Source: PALSA-1006 sp041660815 (GTDB lineage: Bacteria; Pseudomonadota; Gammaproteobacteria; Burkholderiales; Gallionellaceae). Taken from it: DNA of 64,000 bases. The notes beneath the pieces are model-generated. The model made no database searches and was not told where the DNA came from. It saw only the letters and a list, made by a program, of their open reading frames with translations. Location of the stretch: assembly GCA_041660815.1 (NCBI GenBank), contig JBAZVN010000001.1, positions 434,001 through 498,000 of the forward strand, given 5' to 3'. Both the position numbers and the translations under genes were made by a program. Shown one piece after another: positions 45,078 to 51,203 of the stretch (position 1 is the stretch's first letter; the number at the start of each line of letters is the position of its first letter).

Positions 45078-45377
45078 ATGATGGCAAAAACGATTACCAC
45101 CCCTTATGACACTGTTGATTACCTCAAAACCGAAGAAGATGTGGCATTGTATTTTGATGCCTGCCTCGAAGAAGATCCCGGCGATGGTAGCCTGATTCGC
45201 GCGGCACTGGGTGACATCGCGCGGGCGCGTGGTATGACGCAACTGGCGCGTGATACAGGATTGGCCCGTGAAGGGCTATACAAAGCACTCTCTAGTGAAG
45301 GCAACCCTGAATTTACAACTATTATGAAAGTAGTTCATGCGCTTGGTCTGAGACTCCATGGCGGCTTGTCTCATTAA
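45078..45377 (+). CDS. HigA-type antitoxin, Xre-like helix-turn-helix
   Basis: 99 residues (ATG at 45078 or 45081, after TAGGAGAA). The helix-turn-helix is MTQLARDTGLAREGLYKALS, at about residues 53-72, followed by GNPEFTTIMKVVHALGLRL, as in the probable addiction module antidote family. It should neutralise the toxin upstream and repress the pair through the promoter dyad. It is the last intact plus-strand gene before the integron-like array. Confidence 0.87.
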   Translation: MMAKTITTPYDTVDYLKTEEDVALYFDACLEEDPGDGSLIRAALGDIARARGMTQLARDTGLAREGLYKALSSEGNPEFTTIMKVVHALGLRLHGGLSH

Positions 45378-45423
45378 ACGAGGGTAGCCGCACTTGCTAA
45401 TTTAACCTCGCCGCTCCCAAACC

Positions 45424-45606
45424 ATGAGCACCGTTACATTTGCCTACCTTAAAATTTGTTGAAACGCCAACTGTTCTGGTATGGATAACAAGCAAGCCAA
45501 AGCGATTGCAGCGGCTTACCACGACGCTGCGGCAGACCAGCAGTCAATGACCAAAATTGACTTAGCGCTTGCCCTGCAGAAAGACTTAGCTCCAATAATA
45601 AACTGA
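45424..45606 (+). pseudogene. Broken DUF1640-like coiled-coil gene
   Basis: The frame opens MSTVTFAYLK, then shifts to FVET, then to SGMDNKQAKAIAAAYHDAA and MTKIDLALALQKDL. Read across two frameshifts this resembles small DUF1640-like proteins (STVTFDTLKFVETL..., TKxDL repeats), which normally end in a membrane helix that is absent here. I read it as a truncated remnant. The rest of 45378-45783 shows no clear gene; a 40-codon minus-strand frame at 45665-45787 overlapping the next gene's stop is unproved. Confidence 0.45.
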
Positions 45607-45783
45607 ACGGCAAGGAGGCAAATAGATGAACGCCTTAATGTTAAATGGATCTATTACGTTGATATTAAAAGAATTTTTTATTCCCTAGCGCAAACTCAAA
45701 GATAACATCATGATAATCCGCGTTTTTTGCGGCGGTCAAATTGGGCGACTTGTTGGGCGTGGATATTGAAAAGGATGGGGTTC

Positions 45784-46101
45784 TCATAGCGATGCAATGC
45801 GAGCAATGTGATTAATTTTTTCTTCGGAAAGGCCGGAGATATCCTCTGCGGATATTCGGCCTTCTCGAAGCAATACACCAAAGACCACATCGAGCTGCGA
45901 ATAGCGAAAGTCGTATTTTCCGTCGATTGCGTGTCGCGCCTTGGACAGAAACTCTTCCGTGGCCCACATCTCATCCGGCTCGCTCGCATTCGCGGCCATG
46001 GACTTGAACGTTCGCATGATTTCGGCCAGTTCATGATGCAATGCTGTATCAAAGACGCGCCGTGCAATCTTCCTTTCTGAAGCGCCCCAGTCATTAGCCA
46101 T
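45784..46101 (-). CDS. Cassette-encoded hypothetical protein, 105 residues
   Basis: The ATG at 46101 has an AGGAG site seven bases upstream, which decides the frame over an overlapping 128-codon alternative. The product is mostly helical and charged, with a tail (GRISAEDISGLSEEKINHIARI) that resembles small conserved hypotheticals of unknown role. It begins 18 bases after the R' core of the attC at 46119-46179, as expected for the fourth integron cassette. I found no convincing attC after it, so the array is probably truncated here. Confidence 0.6.
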   Translation of the reverse strand: MANDWGASERKIARRVFDTALHHELAEIMRTFKSMAANASEPDEMWATEEFLSKARHAIDGKYDFRYSQLDVVFGVLLREGRISAEDISGLSEEKINHIARIASL

Positions 46102-46118
46102 GGGACTCTCCTGCCGAC

Positions 46119-46179
46119 ATCCGACGTGGAATTAACCGGCTCCGCGCTTTTGTAGTCCGGGTTGAATGTCGGGCTATGC
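46119..46179 (-). repeat. attC site (third cassette junction)
   Basis: Read on the minus strand, an R''-like GCATAGC and an R'-like GTCGGAT enclose two arms, TTCAACCCGGACT and AGCCGGTTAA. They pair if two C bases and one A are left extrahelical, the pattern also seen in the two other sites. R'' differs by one base from GCATAAC, the complement of the start of its own cassette. The altered GTC in R' (for GTT) hints at decay. Confidence 0.75.
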
Positions 46180-46184
46180 CGTAT

Positions 46185-46841
46185 TTAGTGGCGCTCCAAC
46201 TGACTACTAATTTTCTTTACCTCATTGCAAAGCTCTTGAAGGCGGTCAGGTAATTTTTGAAGCTCATGGTGAGTCTTGTTGCCTTCCTCATAAGAAGAGG
46301 TACCCTTAAGTGCTTCTGCATCAAGCAGAAACCTATGGCTCTTCTTTCTTCCTTTACTGTCTTGATATTCGACGGAGCCACCATAAATGTGTGGGCCTTC
46401 AATCTGAAAGAATTGAATGTGCCCATCAATAAATTTTGAAATGTGCTGCCCAGGTACGAGAATAGACAGCTCTCCAGATTTAGAGTCGGACGAAAATCTT
46501 ATTTCCTTTCCATGTGAATTTTTCAGAGGCTTGTCCCAAACGAGTTTGATGTTGTGAGCTGCGCCACCACCGAAATTGGTGATCTTCAGCAGCATCAAAC
46601 CATACTCGCTAGTTGCATCAAATTGAGGATTTGGATAAGGCTCTAATTTTTGTTCTTCGAGTTCAATCACTCTCTGAGCGCCCCATGCCGACACCATTGA
46701 AGTCACTACGGCAAGTGCGCCAGCAAGCGTTGCCCAAGCTTCTTTTTGGCCGGAATAAATGCCACTTAGAGCGAATATCGCCGCCGCTATTGCTAGAAGG
46801 AGTGTTAGCCCAAGAAAGAGCCTAGTAGTCAGGGGAGACAT
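46185..46841 (-). CDS. Cassette-encoded membrane protein of unknown function, 218 residues
   Basis: Two hydrophobic helices lie in the first 60 residues (LFLGLTLLLAIAAAIFAL and ATLAGALAVVTSMVSAWGA), followed by a soluble part of about 150 residues with beta-type character and a coiled-coil-like C-terminus (LQKLPDRLQELCNEVKKISSQL). No family is recognised. It fills the third cassette (46125-46865), with attC sites on both sides, so a lateral origin is likely. It ends six bases before its attC, a typical cassette economy. Confidence 0.7.
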   Translation of the reverse strand: MSPLTTRLFLGLTLLLAIAAAIFALSGIYSGQKEAWATLAGALAVVTSMVSAWGAQRVIELEEQKLEPYPNPQFDATSEYGLMLLKITNFGGGAAHNIKLVWDKPLKNSHGKEIRFSSDSKSGELSILVPGQHISKFIDGHIQFFQIEGPHIYGGSVEYQDSKGRKKSHRFLLDAEALKGTSSYEEGNKTHHELQKLPDRLQELCNEVKKISSQLERH

Positions 46842-46859
46842 GAGCGGTATCCGATCAGG

Positions 46860-46926
46860 GCATAACGTTTGAATTCACCGGCCTGCGCGGCTTTTTGCGC
46901 AGGTCCGGTGGAATGATGGGTTGGGC
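46860..46926 (-). repeat. attC site (second cassette junction)
   Basis: On the minus strand R'' is GCCCAAC (perfect RYYYAAC) and R' is GTTATGC. The arms ATTCCACCGGACCTGCGC and GCGCAGGCCGGTGAAT pair almost fully, leaving one C and one A extrahelical, around an AAAAAGCC loop. R'' is the exact complement of GTTGGGC, the start of its own cassette at 47373. Confidence 0.92.
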
Positions 46927-47016
46927 GTCAGATGCGACAGCCCTGGCATGAAAGTCGGCGCTGACGAGACGGCGACCAAGGTGCGCCGACCATACAAAGG
47001 TGAATTTGAAAACCCA

Positions 47017-47325
47017 TCATTCAAGTTTTCTCCCCTCGCTGCAAAGTTCAATAGCAAGAGCGCGGTTCAACCCCAGTGCTTCAAACGCCATTTTGTAGCA
47101 GGCTAGAGTGGCCTTGGCATTCTTAGTGCCTGCGCAGAGTTGAACAGCAAGGCCTACCGGAATTTCCTTGTCGCCGGTGATGTCGCCAATGAAGCCATAG
47201 CACTTGATCGGCTCTGGTATGTCTTTATCGTTGATGCTGGCATCTTTACCTGTGGATTCGCCACAGATGGCAGCACTGCTGACCAAAATCAAACTACTTA
47301 AAATAAATCGAGTGAACTTAATCAT
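47017..47325 (-). CDS. Cassette-encoded secreted cysteine-containing protein, 102 residues
   Basis: The ATG at 47325 (GGGAG site upstream) gives a clear signal peptide, FILSSLILVSSAA, with cleavage near residue 20. The mature part has cysteines in CYGFIG, VQLCAGT, ACYKMAFEALGL and IELCSEG, so a disulfide-bonded helical periplasmic protein is likely. The repeated LC...A..CY pattern suggests two related halves. No known family is recognised. It occupies the second cassette (46866-47373). Confidence 0.68.
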   Translation of the reverse strand: MIKFTRFILSSLILVSSAAICGESTGKDASINDKDIPEPIKCYGFIGDITGDKEIPVGLAVQLCAGTKNAKATLACYKMAFEALGLNRALAIELCSEGRKLE

Positions 47326-47367
47326 GGCGTGATGGCTCCCTTCTGGCCCAACGTAAAGGTATGTGAC

Positions 47368-47430
47368 GCCCAACGTGTAGTTGAGGGGCTGCCGCGCTTT
47401 TCGGCAGTCCCCTCGAACGTAAGGTTATAC
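47368..47430 (-). repeat. attC site (first cassette junction)
   Basis: On the minus strand R'' is GTATAAC and R' is GTTGGGC (perfect GTTRRRY). The arms GTTCGAGGGGACTGCCG and CGGCAGCCCCTCAAC pair with one C and one A extrahelical, joined by AAAAGCG. R'' is the exact complement of GTTATAC, found at 47847-47853 where the first cassette should begin. Confidence 0.93.
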
Positions 47431-47448
47431 ATAAGCCTTACGCAAGAA

Positions 47449-47480
47449 ATAAAAGCCCAGCCTCCGAAAAAGCTGGGGTG
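47449..47480 (-). terminator. Terminator-like hairpin inside the first cassette
   Basis: CCCAGC and GCTGGG pair around a ten-base loop, and the minus strand continues CTTTTATTTC. It lies just after the 35-residue peptide gene and before the attC, so it would end that transcript and shield downstream cassettes. Confidence 0.6.
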
Positions 47481-47487
47481 AAACAGA

Positions 47488-47595
47488 CTAAATTAGAACC
47501 ATAAGCAGAAAAACGATTAGCTGTAACTGCCTATGGCTCAATTTAGCCTTGATGGTTAGCTCTATCATTGGATTAACCTTTGAATGAGCGGCCAT
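47488..47595 (-). CDS. Small hydrophobic peptide of the first cassette, 35 residues
   Basis: The ATG at 47595 follows a GAGGTG site; a second in-frame ATG nine codons later has AAAGG. The product is basic and polar to residue 23 (IKAKLSHRQ), then hydrophobic to the end (LQLIVFLLMVLI), so it probably inserts in the membrane. It resembles no family I can name. It is the only frame in cassette 1 with good signals, lies behind a strongly structured leader and is followed by a hairpin terminator. A type I toxin-like or signalling peptide is possible, not shown. Confidence 0.5.
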   Translation of the reverse strand: MAAHSKVNPMIELTIKAKLSHRQLQLIVFLLMVLI

Positions 47596-47605
47596 CGGTG
47601 CACCT

Positions 47606-47840
47606 CAGGCCGCGCATAATAAATGTGGCCTGCGGGATTTATAAAGCGCCTTGCAGGGCGCTTGCTCTCGGCTTACCGCGAATGAGCCTTGAGCGTTTGT
47701 GCTGCAAGTTTTACTGGAACCTAATTCCAGTGATGGGGGCACAACCCTTGATCCACCCTTGCAGAACCTTTGCGGGCTGCAAACCCGCAATCGGTGGGAT
47801 GCCTCCCACCGAAAGCTTGGCCACACTGAACACTGTGTGG
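47606..47840 (-). ncRNA. Candidate structured RNA: six consecutive hairpins upstream of the 35-residue peptide
   Basis: Six inverted repeats follow each other: 47821-47840 (CCACAC/GTGTGG), 47792-47811 (CGGTGGGA/TCCCACCG), 47770-47790 (TTGCGGG/CCCGCAA), 47713-47731 (ACTGGAA/TTCCAGT), 47644-47663 (AAGCGCC/GGCGCTT) and 47606-47632 (CAGGCC/GGCCTG). Short TGCAAGG-like words recur in and near the loops. The last hairpin touches the ribosome-binding site of the peptide. The orientation is inferred from the peptide, and the class is unknown. Confidence 0.5.
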
Positions 47841-47846
47841 GTTGAT

Positions 47847-47942
47847 GTATAACGTATATTCGACGTCAATAGCGCCGCATAATCTTGGCAGGATTGCCGT
47901 ATAACACTTTAACTCATTATTAATAAATAGGATTAATTCATT
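47847..47942 (-). other. attI-like region between cassette 1 and the integrase remnant
   Basis: The core GTTATAC (minus strand, 47847-47853) marks the start of the first cassette, and a second copy of the same seven bases lies at 47899-47905, as expected for integrase-binding direct repeats in attI. The intI-like ATG follows at 47943 on the other strand, the canonical divergent layout. Confidence 0.55.
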
Positions 47943-48160
47943 ATGACGGCGCAAGATAATTCAAATACGGCATCAACTCCTAGATTCGCCGAAATTACTG
48001 GATGAAATGCGAAGCAAACGTCGATTCCTGCAATTCAGCCTTCGCATCGGGCAGTCTTAAGCAGGGCGGATTTAACGATATATTTTGTTTCAGGGCAAGC
48101 AGCATCCCAAGGCGCATCGTTTTTGTATTTCCATGGCAGATTACCCGTATAAATTTCGGG
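47943..48160 (+). pseudogene. intI: Integron integrase intI, N-terminal remnant
   Basis: The frame begins MTAQDNSNTAST, then shifts by one to PKLLDEMRSKRRFLQFSLR and IGQS, meets a TAA, continues AGRI, meets a second TAA, and reads RYILFQGKQHPKA. The joined sequence parallels the N-terminus of IntI proteins (KLLDxxRxxxRxxHYSxRTEQxYxxWxxRFIxFHGKRHP). Only the SAM-like N-terminal domain is recognisable; the catalytic domain is absent. At least one frameshift and two nonsense codons make it inactive, so the array should be frozen unless another integrase acts in trans. Confidence 0.75.
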
Positions 48161-48163
48161 AAC

Positions 48164-48249
48164 CTCTAACCCGAGGCAAGATATACTTTTTCGGTTCACC
48201 TTCGATAACATATATCTTGAGTTAATTCGTAGCGTATTCAACGTTAGAC
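48164..48249 (+). repeat. Inverted repeat with possible integron core sites at the right edge
   Basis: CTCTAAC at 48164, a perfect nine-base inverted repeat CAAGATATA/TATATCTTG (48177-48185 and 48211-48219), and GTTAGAC at 48243 (fits GTTRRRY) recall an attC on the plus strand. The arms are placed unevenly between the cores, so it could instead be a simple hairpin. It lies where the integrase homology ends. Confidence 0.35.
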
Positions 48250-48301
48250 ATTCCCCGCGCTAGCCATTAGACTTGCGAACTTTTTTCACAGGCGCTCAAC
48301 C

Positions 48302-49942
48302 ATGTCCGCTGACATAGAACTTACAAACAACGAACCCGCTGCCATTCCGCGCGACGTAATTTCGCGCGAAGTCGCGCGGCGCCGTACTTTCGGCATTATT
48401 TCCCACCCGGATGCGGGTAAAACCACGCTCACTGAAAAACTGCTGTTATTTTCCGGCGCGATTCAAATGGCGGGTACAGTGAAGGCGCGCAAGAGCGGTC
48501 GCCATGCAACCTCCGACTTTCTGGAAATCGAAAAGCAACGCGGTATTTCCGTGGCCAGCTCGGTTATGCAATTTGAATACCGCGACCATGTGGTGAATTT
48601 GCTCGACACCCCGGGTCACCAGGATTTCTCGGAAGATACCTACCGCGTGCTGACTGCGGTGGACTCGGCGCTGATGGTGATCGATGCGGCGAAAGGGGTG
48701 GAAGCGCAGACCATCAAGCTGCTCAACGTGTGCCGCATGCGCAACACCCCCATTATCACTTTCATGAACAAGATGGACCGCGAGGTGCGTAATTCGCTGG
48801 ACCTGCTCGACGAAGTGGAATCCGTGCTCAATATTCAATGTGCGCCGGTGACCTGGCCGATTGGCATGGGCAAAACTTTTCGCGGGGTGTATCACCTCAT
48901 CCGCGACGAGATCATGTTGTTCGAGGCCGGCGAAGAGCGCGACACCAAGGACTTCGAGATCATCAAAGGCATCGACAATCCTCGCTTGGCGGAGATGTTC
49001 CCGCTGGAGATTGAGCAACTGAAGATGGAAGTCGAGCTGGTCAACGGCGCATCGCATCCCTTCGATTTGCAACGCTTTCTCGATGGCAAACAGACACCGG
49101 TGTTCTTCGGCTCGGCGATCAATAATTTTGGTGTGCGCGAGATTTTGAATGCGCTGTTGGATTGGGCGCCCGCTCCGATTGAACGCGATGCCACGTCGCG
49201 CAATGTGAATCCCAATGAAGCGGCGTTCTCCGGATTCGTGTTTAAAATCCAAGCCAACATGGATGCAAATCATCGCGACCGCATCGCATTTTTGCGCGTG
49301 TGTTCCGGCCATTTCGAGCGCGGCATGAAGATCAAACATCTGCGCATTAACCGCGAGATTCGCGTGTCCAACGTGGTGACTTTTATGGCATCAAGCCGCG
49401 AGCAAGTGGAAGAAGCTTATGCGGGTGACATCATCGGCCTGCCCAACCACGGCAACATGCAAATCGGCGATAGTTTTTCCGAGGGTGAGGTGTTGCAGTT
49501 CACCGGCATTCCCTATTTTGCACCGGATTTCTTTCGCTCAGTGCGCATCAGAAATCCCATTAAAGTCAAGCAGTTACACAAAGGCCTGCAACAGCTTGGC
49601 GAAGAGGGCGCGGTGCAGGTATTCAAGCCGATTGACGGCGGCGATTTAATTTTGGGCGCGGTTGGGATGTTGCAGTTTGATGTGGTCGCGAGCCGACTGC
49701 AGGGCGAATACGGCGTGGATGCAATGTTTGAAAGCACCAATACCACCAGTGCGCGCTGGGTCACCTGCGACGACAAAAAAATTCTCGCTGATTTTGAAAA
49801 AGCGTTGTCGCACAATCTGGCGATTGATGCGGCGGGGAATCTGGCGTATCTGGCGCCGAATAACGTTAACTTGAAATTAACCCAGGAACGCTGGCCCAAG
49901 GTGGTGTTTCATACCACACGGGAACATGCGGTAAAACTGTAA
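48302..49942 (+). CDS. prfC: Peptide chain release factor 3
   Basis: 546 residues. The translational GTPase motifs are ISHPDAGKTTLTEKLL (P-loop near residue 37), DTPGHQDFSEDTYR and MNKMDRE. The C-terminal RF3 domain follows. RF3 recycles RF1/RF2 from the ribosome after release. It is the first core gene after the accessory island, and its stop is adjacent to the S4-protein start. A string of translation-related genes follows. Confidence 0.96.
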   Translation: MSADIELTNNEPAAIPRDVISREVARRRTFGIISHPDAGKTTLTEKLLLFSGAIQMAGTVKARKSGRHATSDFLEIEKQRGISVASSVMQFEYRDHVVNLLDTPGHQDFSEDTYRVLTAVDSALMVIDAAKGVEAQTIKLLNVCRMRNTPIITFMNKMDREVRNSLDLLDEVESVLNIQCAPVTWPIGMGKTFRGVYHLIRDEIMLFEAGEERDTKDFEIIKGIDNPRLAEMFPLEIEQLKMEVELVNGASHPFDLQRFLDGKQTPVFFGSAINNFGVREILNALLDWAPAPIERDATSRNVNPNEAAFSGFVFKIQANMDANHRDRIAFLRVCSGHFERGMKIKHLRINREIRVSNVVTFMASSREQVEEAYAGDIIGLPNHGNMQIGDSFSEGEVLQFTGIPYFAPDFFRSVRIRNPIKVKQLHKGLQQLGEEGAVQVFKPIDGGDLILGAVGMLQFDVVASRLQGEYGVDAMFESTNTTSARWVTCDDKKILADFEKALSHNLAIDAAGNLAYLAPNNVNLKLTQERWPKVVFHTTREHAVKL

Positions 49943-50157
49943 TGCAAAAACTTGAATTCAATTTGCGCGGCGAATTTGTAGAGCTCAATCAATTGCTCAA
50001 ACTCAGTGGCGTGTGCGACAGCGGCGGTGCAGGCAAAGCCCTGGTGGCCGAAGGCGTAGTATCGGTAGACGGACAGATTGAGCTGCGCAAAACCGCAAAA
50101 ATTCGCGCCGGGCAAATCGTGAGTTTGGGTGATGTTCAGATTACGGTGTTGGCCTGA
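49942..50157 (+). CDS. YbcJ-like S4-domain RNA-binding protein
   Basis: 71 residues. The S4 fold is visible in FVELNQLLKLSGVCDSGGAGKALVAEGVVSVDG followed by RAGQIVSLG. Such small S4 proteins bind structured RNA and may act on ribosomes. Its ATG shares a base with the prfC stop and it ends three bases before arfB, so the three are one translational unit. Confidence 0.85.
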   Translation: MQKLEFNLRGEFVELNQLLKLSGVCDSGGAGKALVAEGVVSVDGQIELRKTAKIRAGQIVSLGDVQITVLA

Positions 50158-50160
50158 GGT

Positions 50161-50574
50161 ATGTTGTACATCTCCCACAATGTCACGATTCCCGAGCGCG
50201 AAATCGACATGACCGCCGTGCGGGCGCAGGGGGCGGGTGGACAAAATGTCAACAAAGTCTCCAGCGCGGTGCATTTGCGATTTGACATTAACGCTTCATC
50301 GCTGCCGCCCGAATTTAAACAACGCCTGTTGCAACTCAACGATCAGCGCATTACCACCGAAGGCGTGATCATCATCAAGGCGCAGGAGTTTCGCAGTCAG
50401 GATAAAAATCGCGGTGAGGCACTGCGACGTTTAAAAGAATTGGTGCAAAGCATTGCCGTGTTGCCCGCTAAACGCCGCGCTACCAAACCCACCCGCAGCT
50501 CGGAAATTCAACGCGTGGAACGCAAAGTAAAGCGCGGTGTCACCAAAAGTTTGCGCGGTCGCGTAGTGGAATAA
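50161..50574 (+). CDS. arfB: Alternative ribosome-rescue factor / peptidyl-tRNA hydrolase
   Basis: 137 residues. The catalytic GGQ is in RAQGAGGQNVNKVSS at about residues 20-34. The long basic C-terminal tail (RATKPTRSSEIQRVERKVKRG) should enter the empty mRNA channel, the mark of ArfB (YaeJ, ICT1-type). It releases peptides from stalled ribosomes lacking a stop codon. It is coupled to the S4 protein upstream. Confidence 0.94.
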   Translation: MLYISHNVTIPEREIDMTAVRAQGAGGQNVNKVSSAVHLRFDINASSLPPEFKQRLLQLNDQRITTEGVIIIKAQEFRSQDKNRGEALRRLKELVQSIAVLPAKRRATKPTRSSEIQRVERKVKRGVTKSLRGRVVE

Positions 50575-50648
50575 TTCTCCCGGGGACACAAGAACCGCTG
50601 CAAAAAATCTGCGGATAGTGTTTAGCGTTTTTATCATTAAGGAATCAC

Positions 50649-51194
50649 ATGGCCATCAAAGCAACCATTTTCAAAGCCAATCTGCAAATCGCGGATATGG
50701 AGCGTCACTATTATCAGGATCACACTTTAACGCTGGCCCGCCATCCGTCCGAAACCGATGAACGAATGATGGTGCGGTTGTTGACCTTCGCCTTGCACGC
50801 GCATGAATATCTGGAGTTCGGCCAGGGCATGAACGATGACGAAGAGGCCGACCTGTGGCAAAAAGATTTAACCGGCTCCATTGAACTGTGGATTGATGTC
50901 GGCATCCCCGATGAAAAACTGATTCGCAAAGCGTGCGGGCGCTCCAACCAAGTAATCGTGTATTGCTACGGCGGGCGTGTTGCCGAAATGTGGTTTGAGC
51001 AAAACAGCAAACAATTTGAGCGCCAGAAAAATCTGTGCGTGATTAATTTACCGGTGGCAAACACCCGTGAGCTCGCCAAGCTGGCGCAACGCAATATGAA
51101 CCTGCAATGCACCATTCAAGACGGGCAAGTATGGTTGGCAGACGGCAATGCCAGCGTGCAAGTTGAAAGGGTTATTCTTAAACCGTTTGGCTAA
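50649..51194 (+). CDS. yaeQ: YaeQ family protein
   Basis: 181 residues, full family length. The N-terminus IKATIFKANLQIADMERHYYQDH and the GRVAEMWFEQN region match YaeQ proteins, which have a PD-(D/E)XK-like fold. The role is unclear; an association with RfaH suppression has been reported for the family. It converges with addA, leaving only nine bases between the two stops. Confidence 0.93.
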   Translation: MAIKATIFKANLQIADMERHYYQDHTLTLARHPSETDERMMVRLLTFALHAHEYLEFGQGMNDDEEADLWQKDLTGSIELWIDVGIPDEKLIRKACGRSNQVIVYCYGGRVAEMWFEQNSKQFERQKNLCVINLPVANTRELAKLAQRNMNLQCTIQDGQVWLADGNASVQVERVILKPFG

Positions 51195-51203
51195 ATGGCA
51201 CCT

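Noticed and set aside
45700..45760. A possible fourth attC, with GCCCAAC and GTTATC-like words on the minus strand
   Set aside because: The two arms between the words do not pair beyond CCGC/GCGG, and R'' does not match the start of its cassette.
45708..46094. A 128-codon frame overlapping the 105-residue cassette gene
   Set aside because: The 105-residue frame has an AGGAG site at the right distance and begins close to the attC boundary; the other does not.
47605..47826. A 73-codon minus-strand frame in cassette 1
   Set aside because: It coincides with the six hairpins and has skewed, unlikely composition; RNA structure explains the sequence better.
48035..48241. A 68-codon minus-strand frame
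   Set aside because: It is antisense to the intI remnant, whose homology explains the stretch.
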